DNA from: Alitta virens
Taxonomy: Eukaryota > Annelida > Polychaeta > Phyllodocida > Nereididae
Assembly (NCBI GenBank): GCA_932294295.1
Contig: OW028577.1
Coordinates: 4,493,001-4,557,000, forward strand
Direction: 5' to 3'
DNA length: 64,000 bases
Shown here: positions 10,584-21,027 of the stretch, piece by piece
How the letters are laid out: each line of letters begins with the position of its first letter
Position numbering within the stretch: position 1 is the first letter of the stretch
Made by a program: the position numbers and the translations under genes
Notes under the pieces: generated by a model
What the model was told of the DNA's origin: nothing
The model's input: the letters and a program-made list of their open reading frames with translations, nothing else
The model's database searches: none

Positions 10584-10970
10584 AATAATTACCTATTCTT
10601 GTGTAGTAGCAGCAACACCTTTGCAGTATGGTAGTCCGAAGTGGAATGATGGCCAGTGAAACGCATCCACCTTAAATACCAATTTTAGCGCGTTCCATGA
10701 AGGCCCCATGTAACATCCGGTTCACTCCGCACTCATCCGGGACATCCGTGATACATCTGGCAACAACCATGGCTTGTTCCTTGGTGCACCGGAACCTCTG
10801 TGTACTGCGGTGTTTCAACCGTACATATCCGTGTAGCGACCGTATACATCCGTGTATAGCCGTGTTGCTCCTTGTCACCAACGTCTTGCCATCGTGTCCA
10901 CTCTGCCAAATTTTTCGTTTGTTGACATTTCCAACTTTTTCGCCTGGATCGCCCTGGATTGAAGAAATTT
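10584..10970. promoter_or_regulatory. Harbinger right subterminal region, 5' of the transposase
   Basis: Non-coding stretch between the transposase start and the right end. It holds TCCGTGT at 10828 and 10849 and CCGTGTTGCTCC at 10860-10871, matching the left end. It presumably contains the transposase promoter, but I see no clear TATA box. Confidence 0.45.
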
Positions 10971-10973
10971 CAT

Positions 10974-11018
10974 TCCGGGACGCTCCGGTGTCTAATCCGG
11001 CTATGTGTGAAGGGGCCT
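10974..11018 (-). repeat. Harbinger right terminal inverted repeat
   Basis: Inverse of the left end, finishing GCTATGTGTGAAGGGGCCT, followed by the TTA target copy at 11019-11021. Confidence 0.93.
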
Positions 11019-11021
11019 TTA
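11019..11021. repeat. Harbinger target-site duplication TTA, right
   Basis: Matches TTA at 6452-6454. Confidence 0.9.
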
Positions 11022-11264
11022 GCCAATGCCATTGGCTTGTATGAAGCCTGGCAACTTAACATCTCGGGATCAATACCCTACATGCATTACACTTGATGAG
11101 AAAGTCTATATCACGAGGTTAGTGACCCCTGTGTACTAACTAGTAATTGGGTGTTCATGCCAGGCTTGCTAAATCTGAGCCAACAATTGATTGGTTGTAT
11201 CAAACCTGTGAGCTATATTATTGGCAAATTCACGTTATTGTGTTGAAGATATATCTGGAATAGA

Positions 11265-11900
11265 ATTAGCTAATTCCCATAAAACCCACGAGTCCGACTA
11301 TTCCAAGCTCTAGCTCCTTCAAGGTCCCATATATAGTGGTTTATATTTCCCTTACATCCTTACAAGTTCCGAAAAAACCTACATAATCACCTTAAATCCC
11401 ATAAGTCCCTGTGGTGTACCACAATTCCCAACAAGCCACTGTAAGTCCCATAATTTCCGTAAGTCCTGAATAATTCCGCAATTCCCTAGAAGCCCTTCTG
11501 GGTCCCCATAATTCCCGTAAGTCATTAATAATTCTGCAATTTCCTAGAAGCCCTTCTGGGTCCCCATAATTCCCGTAAGTCCTGAATAATTTCGCAATTC
11601 CTGATAAGCCCTTCTGGGTCCCCATAATTCCCGTAAGTCCTGAATAATTCTGCAATTCCCTAGAAGCCCTTCTGAGTCCCCATAATTCCCGTATGTCCTC
11701 AATAATTCCACCAAGTCCTAAATAATCTCTGTTAGATCAATAAGTCCCTATGATGCCCAATAAATCCTGCAATTCCTTTACATCCTTAATAACTCCCCTA
11801 TCTCCATATGGGTCCCATGAGGTCCTTCAATTCCTATCTAATTCCAGCATTTCCTGTAAGTCCTCCAAGTCCTGCAATTCCCAAATGGGAGTCCCGCATG
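11265..11900. repeat. 29/58-bp minisatellite, right array
   Basis: Positions 11449-11680 hold four units of a 58-bp repeat (two 29-bp halves), core CCATAATTCCCGTAAGTCC and AGAAGCCCTTCTGGGTCC. Degenerate units lie on both sides. The base unit shares CCCATAATTCCC and TAAGTCC with the left array at 3311-3945, so both belong to one family in the same orientation. Confidence 0.92.
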
Positions 11901-11925
11901 GGAATTATGGGGTTAAATGGGGCCT
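11901..11925 (-). repeat. Right terminal inverted repeat of the outer element
   Basis: 25 bp ending GGGGTTAAATGGGGCCT, an exact inverse of 3286-3310. Followed by TGGCTG at 11926-11931. Confidence 0.85.
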
Positions 11926-11931
11926 TGGCTG
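11926..11931. repeat. Putative target-site duplication TGGCTG, right copy
   Basis: Direct match to 3280-3285 with the same spacing to the inverted repeat. Confidence 0.7.
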
Positions 11932-11946
11932 GGTGGTACTCTCCAA

Positions 11947-12395
11947 CTGACAGAACAAGAAATAGCTAAAATAATAATGTCTCTGTCAACCACAAAGGCA
12001 GCAGGATATGATGAAATTCCTGCAAAGCTTATAAAAAAGTAAAGTACTAAACTCATAAAGCCGTAAACTTTTCACCTTTGTTTAAAAAGGACAAGCTGAA
12101 CAAAGACAACTACAAATCTGTGAATCTGCGTGACAAATAAAGAACATCCGAGTTATGAGGAGATTACATAGGAAATGCGTGAAAAATACTGCCATTCTGT
12201 AATATAAATTGAAAATGGGAATTAGGCCACGGTGAGAATCGTAATTCCTCAATTTAACACAATGCAATATGGAAAGAGTAATGTTAGGCATTATGCAGCC
12301 AAAATTTGGAATAACATACCAGTCCAAATATAGAGAAGCCTCCCACTCTACAAATCCAAATCAGCATTTACAAAAATAGTTGCTCACTTGTGATG
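11947..12395 (+). pseudogene. Non-LTR retrotransposon reverse transcriptase relic, internally deleted
   Basis: The first part reads LTEQEIAKIIMSLSTTKAAG then YDEIPAKLIKK, the typical start of a LINE RT domain (KATGxDxIPxxLLK), ending in an in-frame stop. Shortly after comes LFKKDKLNKDNYKSVN, matching the FKKGxxxxxxNYRP motif. The catalytic FADD/YADD core is missing. The sequence then jumps to a C-terminal segment, QYGKSNVRHYAAKIWNNIP (12265-12321), the WNxLP motif near the end of many LINE ORF2 proteins. This is a non-functional copy with a large internal deletion and several stops. It begins just beyond the right end of the outer element. Confidence 0.75.
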
Positions 12396-13067
12396 CTTCA
12401 TTAATCACTTAGGAATATGGCTACACCAGAGTTTTTCATATTTTTCAGATCTAGATGGACCTGTTCTTTTTATGCAGTGTACATGCAAGTGCTCCAAGAA
12501 TCTTCTCTGAAGTTGCAAATGAATTTTAAGCGCCGGCCAGACTATCTCGTTGGGACTTTGAAATGGACTTTATATGAAATGGACTTTCATTCATGTGGAT
12601 TCTCGATTTTGCATTTTGATTGTATACATGTACTTATATTTCATAGTTATTCAGTCCAACAGAAGCATAAGCTTTCAATCAAAATACGACCTCGTCATAA
12701 CCATTAGACAATGGAATCCCCATGGCTTTGAATTGCACCTGACTGCAAAATTCCAAGTGTTTACCTTAGACGAGATTAAATCACACTGATAGAGTTTTTT
12801 TTTTTCCTCTTTTTCTTTTTGCTTTGTTCTTGAATGCGCATAAAGCACTGAAAAAATAAAAACAAAAATAGGGTAATGGACTGTCTCCTAACCTTGTTCA
12901 TTATTTCAGAAAGATATACCAGCACCTTATCTTCAGACAAGCAAAATGGACCAGTACCTCCGTATAAAATATTGCAAGTTATAATCAGTAAATACAAAGA
13001 GATCAGTCACATTATGTTAAAGAGCAACAAATTGGCAAAAAACTAAAACTTTATCGTATTGATTCTT
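12396..13067. other. Spacer, no feature seen
   Basis: AT-rich with T and A runs near 12797-12870. No gene supported. Confidence 0.4.
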
Positions 13068-13235
13068 GGCTTTGTGTCCTAAATTTCTGCACCTGATGGG
13101 CTAATTAGGACAGGCAGGGACCATGGCAATGAGATGACGGATGAAACAGCCATCAAACTTAGGCTCGACTGGGAATTGAACCCGGGACTCAGTGTTTGGA
13201 GGCCCAGTTTGCTATCACTGAGCTAGGCCTCCACC
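13068..13235 (-). mobile_element. tRNA-derived SINE, copy 2
   Basis: Inverse orientation. The tRNA-like head has an A box (TAGCTCAGTGATAG) and B box (GGTTCAATTCC), followed by the shared body. It is the most complete head of the copies in this window. No clear target duplication. Confidence 0.87.
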
Positions 13236-13259
13236 CAGTCAATGTATTGCAGCTAACTG

Positions 13260-13545
13260 GGATGAATAGAAGTATTCATAAGCCTGATTATGCCGCCCAC
13301 CGCTCTTAATGGATTCTCGCTATGACTCCAATCACAGGATGACCCTGCATCTTGGTGATGCTCTTGGCTAACTAATGGTATTCATGCAATGTCAGATCAT
13401 GTATCATCAGTAAGCGCAGTAAGAAACACCCCATAGAATACCAACATCGGTATGGAGAGCGGAGATCATGTCAGGAATCGCTGTAAAGACCATTACCAAG
13501 ATTAGGAAAGCAGTACTTCAACAAAAGCTACTTGTCCTAGGTAGA
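13260..13545 (-). repeat. Diverged fragment of the A/B module (piece 1), coding-like in reverse view
   Basis: The inverse of this stretch matches 43775-44110 (copy A) and 58860-59140 (copy B), sharing for example GCTTTCCTAATC, AGCGATTCCTGAC and GGTGTTTCTT. A related stretch lies near 27100-27430. Its plus strand reads SGIAVKTITKIRKAVLQQKL then LVLGRNYKGY (about 13470-13560). The minus strand of copy B gives SGIAVKDITMIRKAALQHKL then FRLGIGYKN, with several differences at third codon positions. I do not recognise the protein. Confidence 0.65.
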
Positions 13546-14400
13546 AACTACAAAGGTTATTTCCTTGTCAAAGCGTGTGTCTCCTCCATCAAAGTAATGA
13601 CAAAGCAATATCACTGGATAAAGAATCTGACATAGCATTGACACTGTGTGTCGTCACCTCAAAGCCCAGCAACCTAATTATGGGCATTATTTGCTAGTGT
13701 ACCTAGTCAAACAAAATTGTTGGTTGAACTATATAGCCGATAAGCTGAGTATAGACTTAAGAAATCTTCTATTAAACATACAAGAGAAATGGATTCATAT
13801 TTTTTTAATTAGGGCAATTTTTCTGGATTGCCTGCTTGTCAGAACAAGAATTGCATAAACTCAGCACATAAGCATCCAATTATTCTGTAATTTCATTGTT
13901 ATGCCATAAGAGGAAGACTATAAGAGGAATTGATTATTTACTTTAGATGAGTAAATGAGCAAAACATGTATATAATTAGGTCGCTGGTCTGTGAGGTAAT
14001 GACACACAGTGTTGAGAAGCACTCTTCTCATTAAATTGTATTTTTTCACCATTATAGGATAAAACTTTGTCATCTGATTAAAAATGTTCTACATCTCCAT
14101 TGTACAAGCGACTGTAAAAAAAAACAGTAGACAAATTTAAATTCAAACAACTGTGTAGTAAAAGATAATTAAAGAGGAGAACAGTAGTTGTGATGAACGC
14201 AATAATTTAAACCAGTTGGGATTAATTTGCTGCTCATTATTTGATTTGTCTGCTCACGAATGTCGTCTTAAAGGTTGATCAATTACTTACCGCACACCCC
14301 CAAGACAGTTGTTAGCCGCTATTCTGTTCTTACAATGTTTTTAGTGTTGACTTGTAGCTGATGATGTGGTGTGCAGAACGGTTCTTCCAATGCATCCCTT
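13546..14400. other. Spacer, no feature seen
   Basis: AT-rich, no supported gene. Confidence 0.4.
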
Positions 14401-14409
14401 CCCTTATCA

Positions 14410-14555
14410 GGTGGCACTCCTATAGCGACATGTAATTGTCTTTGGGGCGTCACCTCCCACTTATGTATTAATATTGATGCCTTTTTTGCTTGTTTGTGTG
14501 TATGTGTGATTATGTGGGTAAATAAATGCTGTTCTGACTCTGACTGTGACGCTTG
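14410..14555 (+). mobile_element. Likely LINE 3' end with simple tail
   Basis: A GT-rich stretch runs into GTAAATAAATGCTGTTCTGA and CTCTGACTGTGACG. An AATAAA followed by a short CTGACT-type tail is the usual 3' terminus of 5'-truncated LINEs such as CR1/L2. No coding part is present. Confidence 0.45.
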
Positions 14556-15089
14556 TACATCATATTAAAACACAAAAGTTGAAGTAATCTTTGTGACAAA
14601 TGAAGGAAGCTTACATACTATTTCTAACTAGATGTTCTTACTTGCATGTATGTTAAAATATAAGTAGGCAGAATAAATGTGGATCTTGTACTTCTACAGA
14701 CATGTGTATTAAAAACCTTTTAAACCCCCTCTGGAAATTCACAATGGAATTTTGAAGTTATTTATTCTTGATGACAATGCAATTTTATTTATATATATGT
14801 ATATATATATTACCAAACCATATCCTAACTGTGCGCATCGGTGTCTATTATAGCTTTCAGAGAAAGAATAATGCAAAATTGAATTTTCCTAGATAATAGG
14901 TCCATAAACAACCAAAGCTCATTTTCAAGCAGAATATGACATTTTCACTGTTGCTGCTTTTTTTCTCACTCACAGTGTCATAAGGTCAGTCGGTGGTTGT
15001 CAAGTTTTACTGATGTTTGAATCTGTCTTTGTTACTTCATACAAATTATCTTAATATTTAACTTAAGACGGTTCAATCTCGGGAATGAC
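14556..15089. other. Spacer with a short AT repeat
   Basis: TATATATGTATATATATAT near 14790-14810. Otherwise nothing recognised. Confidence 0.45.
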
Positions 15090-15345
15090 ATATTGCGATG
15101 TACTTTAGTAAGTTTACTCTATGAACAGCACTTGTTTGTCTACCAAAGCCCATTAAATGTGGCCAGACAATACAATTTGTGTAAAAGGTTTATCTGGATC
15201 TGCCACAAAACAAGATTACGAACCGTGGTAAGCCTGTGTGGACAGCTGCGGAAGGAAGTTGACAGCCACATGGCAGGTAACATCGCAGACGGTCATGTGA
15301 CAAGCTATGTGGATGCAGTAGGTCAAATATAAAATGCCGCAAGAT
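15090..15345 (+). repeat. Diverged fragment of the A/B module (piece 2), with conserved reading
   Basis: Matches the inverse of 42430-42670 (copy A) and 57420-57650 (copy B). The plus strand reads CKRFIWICHKTRLRTVVSLC then GQLRKEVDSHMAGNIADGHV. The minus strands of A and B give nearly the same peptide in 42360-42620 and 57391-57600. A weaker relative lies near 48150-48250 and 63480-63590. The peptide is shared by three copies, but I do not recognise a family and the ends of the ORFs differ. It may be a relic coding exon or an old repeat. Confidence 0.6.
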
Positions 15346-16517
15346 AAACCTACGACTGGATTAATAGTTGTATGGCAGTTACAGAACAAAAGGTTATGGA
15401 TTGCGAATACCTTAAAACTATCTGCAACAATATTGAGCTTTGACAGCTTATGCATATTGGTTCATTTAGTATCAAACTACATTTACCAGAATAAACAGCT
15501 TTTATCATAATTATCTGCAATAGGATGAAGCTGGCCATGCTAACCACCTGGCCACCCCACTCATCGTTTGATCCTTTGGCAACAGTTAGGTTATAAAGTG
15601 GTAAGATAAGCAGATGTATTTTTGCCGTGATGTCTGCTATGAACTACTGTGTGCACTTAAGTGCCATAGCTTGCCAAATACTTCAGACATCAAACGGATG
15701 AAACAATATGAGGATGCTCTGTTTTCGTCTCCTTAATGGTCTCTATCTTCTCTCCTGTTTCAAACAGTTTATTCATTGTGAGACCCAATTCTGGAAGGTT
15801 TTACCTTTAGATGTTTGATTTTCCGTACAATTTATTTTTACATATTTCTAAAGTGTACATTTTCCCCTCCAATTAGTCAAAAGTAATAAGAATTTAGTGT
15901 ACGGGTAAAGAAGGTATTGTATTGTTGCATTATATAGATAAGAGGCCATAGAAACCATGACAATCAGATCAACTTGTATTTTGAAATCCAAATATTAAAG
16001 GCCCAATTAAGCAACCACCCAGAAGGGCTGCTGCAAGATTTGGACAGAAGCAAATGACATTCTCTATAATTATGTATGATTTAGAATAATTTTATTCTGA
16101 AAGACAGAATTTTTGTGCCACACCACATGTTCTATTTAGGTAACTAGTATTGAGTCCGGTCTTTACATATTCTTCTCAGTTAAATAGAAAACAAACACGG
16201 TAACAGTGCACCTCCCTGGGGTAGTTAAACAACCGCACAGAGATGGTTCAAGGTGATTATATTTCACGAATTAATTTGCAAAGAATTAATTGAAGACTGC
16301 TGTGGTGTTTAATGCATACAAATAAATAAGCCGGTCAACTTGCCTGAAATGGTAAGGTTGGCTGTGAACACATGCATCACAAACTAGGTGATGCACATTT
16401 TAAATGATTCAATCCCTTCTGACTTATGGCCATACCATTAAATTAGTGTTCATTCACCTGAAATAAACAAACAAACAGGTTAGGATGTGACAGCGAGGAC
16501 ATGCCTCACCCCAATTG
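15346..16517. other. Spacer, no feature seen
   Basis: AT-rich; no supported gene or repeat. Confidence 0.4.
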
Positions 16518-16636
16518 ATACATGGGCCAAATGTGCCAAGTGCGTTTTCGCCTCATTATAATTAGGCAAAAACCATGCGTTTTCGATTCGTTTATCCTTT
16601 GCAGGGAAAATGCACGTGGCACATTTGGCCATGTAT
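16518..16636. mobile_element. 119-bp palindromic MITE (family H)
   Basis: The ends are inverted: TACATGGGCCAAATGTGCCA at the left, and GGCACATTTGGCCATGTA at the right. The middle contains CCTCATTATAATTAGGC. Relatives at 5165-5245, 23100-23235 and 54923-54962 share the same end and middle strings, so this is a mobile foldback-type family. A duplication at the ends is not clear. Confidence 0.8.
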
Positions 16637-18204
16637 CTGATGGTAAAAAATAAAAAATTTAAATTGCAATACTTTGAACCTGAAGTTGGATTATGCATAA
16701 AATAGTTTGTGTCTCGATAGGAGTGCATCCAATCTCGTGCAAAACTTGGTAACATATATTTATTTACTTGATGCTAGACCAAGGTCAGAATTGTTGGCAT
16801 CTCTGATTTGATGATATCTCTGGCTCGTGCAGTTGCTTAGTGCAAATTTTATGAGCCTTGCAAGCTCTGTTGTGCCAACTACTTGGTCTGCACTCAAGAA
16901 GTCTTATCATGATGTTCACACTACTTGAAGCTACTTCTATTGTGATGATCAATCTCTCACCCAGATTATATTGCATTTGCACTAAAATTCCTTGTAACTA
17001 GGGTCTTGGATGTATAAGGTGTGCAGAATGATTGACCCCCATGGCTGTTTTTCTTAAATTTGAAAAATTATAAATAACCTATCCATTTTAACGATACATA
17101 AGTATATCAGCTTTAACAAGTCAGTCAGTCTTATGTCATGTAAAGTGACATGTTAAGAGGTTAGCCATTGTGATTATTGACATGCATGTCATGGGCCAAG
17201 ATTGACTAACACATAAGATGAAGCTAAACTGGTTGTCATAATGGTTACATGGAGCCTGTAGGCCAGTCTTTCAAGGCTATACCATTAACATGTTTAAAAG
17301 TAACTAATAACATCTAAAAATTTAGCTTTCAGCATTTTACACACCATCAAAGTGCGATTATAGTCACTATAGTGGTTAAATCACAGTCATAATTGATTAA
17401 TAACATATATCAGACATAATATAATTATGGCGTATCTGGCTTTATATTATAAATTTGCAAACGAAAAATTATCTTTTTTTTTTTTTCGTTATATTTTATC
17501 TGTCCTCCAAAAATGGAGACTAGAACATATACAACAGTACAGTATAAAAACAATAGAAAAAGTATCTGACTTAGAACACTGTGGTCAGGAGATGTACTAA
17601 TGGGTGTTCCTCTTTACTGTTGCACCTCCAAATAAATTTCCCAAATGACAACCCTATCAATTTGGAGTATATTAAATTAACTTAATAATTAAATTGATTA
17701 ATTAATAAATTGATAAATACAAATTATAACAGATTATTATACTCTGTCCTATAACAGGCCATGCGCCAGACATTCAGCAAATTCAGACGGTGCGTGTGGT
17801 ACATATTTTCCTTTACCTTTGTGGACACAATTATGGCTAAGAGATTGTGAGCAGCAACATATTTCGTTGCAACAGGTGCATTGCCTTTTACTGATGTAAT
17901 TGTTTGGTCATGTTCCATGCAACAACATGCAAATTACAGCTGAATATTAAGTGCATAAAAACTTCAAATCCGCATTGCTGCGTACATTTTTCCTCCACGT
18001 TACAAAATGCAATACGATTCGCCATTTGCTGAAATGGAATAAACATTCCGATGGCAATGATTCATGCATGCGTGTGCATTATCTGCGCTGTGCCAGAGCA
18101 TTTAATTTCGTCTAGCCTGTGTCCTTGAGATGGAAAACTAGGATATAAGCACACATGTTATGCAGCATTCTTGTGTTGATTGAAGACTTCCATAATTTGT
18201 AATA
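16637..18204. other. AT-rich spacer, no feature seen
   Basis: Contains a T-run near 17474-17486 and alternating AATTAA sequence near 17670-17720. No gene supported. Confidence 0.45.
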
Positions 18205-18306
18205 GCCTCTTGCTGATGTAATTGTCCATATCTGACAAAGACTAGTGATACTGAAACTAGCCACACACAATTACCCCAGGGTTCGAATCCCAGCCTGGGC
18301 AAGTTC
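18205..18306 (+). repeat. Left arm of an inverted pair, with B-box-like motif
   Basis: Shares about 100 bp with the inverse of 18799-18900. It contains CAGGGTTCGAATCCCAGCCT, an exact Pol III B box (GGTTCGAATCC), and could be a tRNA-derived SINE part. No convincing A box is visible. Confidence 0.75.
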
Positions 18307-18334
18307 AATGCCTCATTGGAGGGGTGTTTCAATA

Positions 18335-18540
18335 GAGTCTTTTCACTGAACAGCCCAGGACATAAGTCTTTCCTCTCCTCTTATTACTCATTTTGCTTTT
18401 TAGACACAGTAGGTAATAACTAACTGATTCCATAAATATAACTTTCTCAGAAAAATAACAAACATCAACTAAATGATAATATGTCAAATGTACATTAAAA
18501 TGCACTAAAAATACTGCTGCTAGGATGCACTTTGCTTCAA
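18335..18540 (-). repeat. Repeat Y, inverse of 19297-19510
   Basis: The minus strand matches 19297-19510 on the plus strand (AAAGTGCATCCTAGCAGCAG, TTTTAGTGCATTTTAATGTA and GGGCTGTTCAGTGAAA shared). Both give a short similar peptide (AKCILAAVFLVHFNV and TKCILAAVFLVHFNV), but stops follow. Identity unknown. Confidence 0.7.
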
Positions 18541-18654
18541 CCAATCACAGTCAAGGGCGGGAACTTATTCAGCCAATAGAATTGCAGTATTCTGTTTTAG
18601 CCACCTGGTGGAAATACAGAGAACCTTCCATGAAAATCCACTATTGTCAAGTTT

Positions 18655-18752
18655 GTTTCAGCGTTGGCGCGACGTTGCCAACGTCAAAACGATGTTGTAC
18701 CGACGGTGGCCTATATAGAAACGATGTTGGCCTGATTTGGAATGCTATCTGA
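18655..18752 (+). repeat. Dispersed repeat C, copy 1
   Basis: Shares GAAACGATG, TTGGCC, GATTTGGAATGCTAT with the inverse of 52495-52566, and GATGTTGTACCGACGG with the inverse of 54963-55022. It includes the perfect short palindrome-like GTTGGCGCGACGTTGCCAAC. Probably a MITE or SINE part. Confidence 0.6.
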
Positions 18753-18798
18753 AGTTATAATGACTCAATCACCATGACACCGACTTGAGATACAGATC

Positions 18799-18900
18799 AT
18801 GAAACTTGCCCAGGCTGGGATTCGAACCCTGGGGTAATTGTGACATAATATGCTGCTAGTTTCAGTGTCACCAGTCTTTGCCAGATATGGACAATTACAC
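18799..18900 (-). repeat. Right arm of the inverted pair
   Basis: Inverse match to 18205-18306, with about 490 bp between the arms. See the left arm for content. Confidence 0.75.
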
Positions 18901-19296
18901 GAATTTTTATGTTTCCATAAGTAGCTGGAACTTCACTGTTTTATTATTTATTTTTTTGTTTTCTGTTTTTTTTTTTTTTGCATCCTGATGTTGGTACTTT
19001 ATTTTATTTTGTTTAGCTTGCATTGTGACACGTATGTCATGAATGACATCTAGTTGTCAAATGCAACAATGAATACTTTTGTCAAATCATGTGTACGGGG
19101 ACCTAAACATAATATAAGTGTCCTTGGCAATTTGAGTACAGTGCGTTGAATCTGCATTTAATTATCAAAGTGTGGCTTGTCAGCCTAGCTGATGGTACAT
19201 ATATGGAATAATCTCAGCTAACATTAATTAACTGTTACAGAGATATCATGTGTCAGTTCTAAGTTCCATGTAACATTGGTGCTGATTCTGAAATGG
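18901..19296. other. Spacer with T-run
   Basis: T-rich stretch at about 18940-18980. No gene supported. Confidence 0.4.
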
Positions 19297-19510
19297 CTGA
19301 AACAAAGTGCATCCTAGCAGCAGTATTTTTAGTGCATTTTAATGTATATTTGACATCTTGTCATTCAGTTAATTTTTGCTTTTTTTTCCAGAGAAAATTA
19401 TATTTATTGAATCAGTTAGTTATGATCTACTTTGTCTGAAAAGCAAAACGAGTAATAAGAAAAGATGAAAGATTTATGTCCTGCTGAATTCAGGGCTGTT
19501 CAGTGAAAGC
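19297..19510 (+). repeat. Repeat Y, plus-strand copy
   Basis: Inverse match to 18335-18540. Confidence 0.7.
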
Positions 19511-19744
19511 ACTCTATTTAGAATGCACGCAATATGACAACAATAGATTATCATTGCCTTACAATAATGACATTTAGCTTAATAATTCCATGGATGTAAC
19601 CTGAGTTACCTGACCTATAGTCGCATCACAGGACTGTAATTGAACTCCAAGGATTTGAAAGTAAACACTGTTAAATGAACAGATGAAAATTATATTACTA
19701 TAATGTCACTTTAGTCTACATGTGCTTAAGATCCCTTAAGATAC
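19511..19744. other. Sequence partly repeated at 20240-20345
   Basis: AACAGATGAAAATTATATT and TGAACT-type strings occur here (near 19678) and again near 20320, on either side of the LINE relic. A loose local duplication is possible. Confidence 0.4.
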
Positions 19745-20310
19745 GATAAGATAAAATGTTATTTTGAATCGACATGGTAAAAACAATAAAACATTAGCTT
19801 ATAGCTATTAGTTGATTATAAAATAACATATATAACCATAAACAATTCAATTATTAAAGTGAAACAATAAAATCATAGGTAGACATAATATCATGAGTTA
19901 AAACAACGAGCCGAGCACTGACATAGAAGACCACCCCAGGAGTTTAACATATTCTTAAAAGCATTAATGTCAATACAATGTTTAAAATGAGAGGGTAAAA
20001 GATTCCATGTATGAGCACCATGATAACCAAACTAGTTTTTTCCATATGAATGATTGCACTATGAGCTTAATAGGATCCCTGAGATCATGTTCTAATGGCT
20101 TGATTTCAAAGAGAGAGTTAATAAAAACAGGGTTGAGGACATGAATGCTTTCGAAGACTTCTAGAGGGACTAGTCGCATTCTCTTCACATGTAGATAGAT
20201 ATGGTCACAGGCATGAAGAGTATGACATTTGTGTTGATTAATCCATAAATATACCTTGACCCAGCTGTAGGATAGTAACTTGAACTGAAAGCATTTGAAG
20301 CTAAACAACG
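19745..20310 (-). pseudogene. LINE ORF2 C-terminus and 3' end, frame-broken
   Basis: On the minus strand one frame reads LRDPIKLIVQSF. The next frame reads GYHGAHTWNLLPSHFKHCID then INAFKNMLNSWGGLLCQCSA and stops at 19891-19893. The WNLLP motif and the terminal WxGxxCxC pattern are typical of the end of non-LTR retrotransposon RT proteins. A frameshift lies between the two readings near 20040, and the RT core is absent. The 3' sequence ends near 19745 in a GATAA-like tail. It is a 5'-truncated, dead copy. Confidence 0.7.
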
Positions 20311-20862
20311 CTCATTCATAAACAGATGAAAATTATATTGATGCTACATGCAAATAATTCTTCTACTACATGACAACTCCATGACATTTTGGATTAATCA
20401 TAAACATGACTGACCTAGTTCATCCCTGAAAGGATGGTAACATGAACTCCGCGAACAAAAAGAGCAAGGTTTTCTCATTGGGTAAATTGGTACCTTCTTT
20501 AGGAAACTAATGAACGAATTGCTTGTATTCCTATTGTCCCATTGTCATCACATCTCTGTGACATTTAGGTTCTCAAGACACAGTGGTATTACGAAAGGTC
20601 AAACGAGACAAACATAGACGTCTTGGAACAGGTGTTGTATTATTACTGAAATTAACCGAACACCAGGTGAATTATGCACAGACCTTACTAAGCATATCCC
20701 GGGGGTGATGCTTCTCTAAATTAATATGTATGTAATAGGCAATCTTGTATATTCCCTAATTAGCTGTTGACAACCAATCAGGAGGTAGGGTTACTACTAA
20801 ACATCAGGCTAGCTGTGTTGCATTACAGTTAAACAGTAAATTGCCTTAGAGGGCTGTCCCAT
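20311..20862. other. Spacer, no feature seen
   Basis: No supported gene. The strings at 20820-20870 (GCCTTAGAGGGCTGTCCC) resemble the inverse of 22615-22635. Confidence 0.4.
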
Positions 20863-20951
20863 ATCTATCTAACTATCTATCTAACTAACAATCTATATAT
20901 CTATCTATGTCTATATGTCTAGCTATCTATATATCTATCTATGTCTATATG

Positions 20952-20982
<31 letters not shown>

Positions 20983-21027
20983 GTCTATCTATTTATCTGT
21001 CTCTCTATCTATCTGTCTATCTGTCTG

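Larger units (their letters stand above)
6455..11018. mobile_element. PIF/Harbinger DNA transposon, full length (4564 bp)
   Basis: Both ends carry inverted repeats of about 45 bp starting AGGCCCCTTCACACATAGC, flanked by TTA on each side. Inside are the two genes expected of the superfamily: a DDE transposase (9231-10583, minus) and a MADF/Myb-like DNA-binding protein (about 7203-9028, plus), facing each other tail to tail. Subterminal GTGTTGCTCC and TCCGTGT motifs recur near both ends. The clean duplication, near-identical ends and intact transposase point to a fairly young insertion. It lies inside the larger TIR element 3286-11925. Confidence 0.96.
3286..11925. mobile_element. 8.64-kb TIR element with terminal minisatellites, host of the Harbinger insertion
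   Basis: The ends at 3286-3310 and 11901-11925 are perfect 25-bp inverted repeats beginning AGGCCCCATTTAACCCC, flanked outside by direct TGGCTG repeats. Just inside each end is a minisatellite of 29-bp logic (about 3311-3945 and 11265-11900), both oriented the same way on the plus strand. Subtracting the nested Harbinger leaves about 4.07 kb. I see no transposase outside the Harbinger, so the outer element looks non-autonomous. A 6-bp duplication with 5'-AG...CT-3' ends resembles Polinton/Maverick, but that family has much longer inverted repeats, so I leave the superfamily open. The alternative is a smaller array-bearing MITE split by several insertions. Confidence 0.7.

Noticed and set aside
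3286..11925. Calling the outer element a Polinton/Maverick
   Set aside because: AG...CT ends and a 6-bp duplication fit, but the TIRs are only 25 bp and no polymerase, integrase or capsid genes are present.
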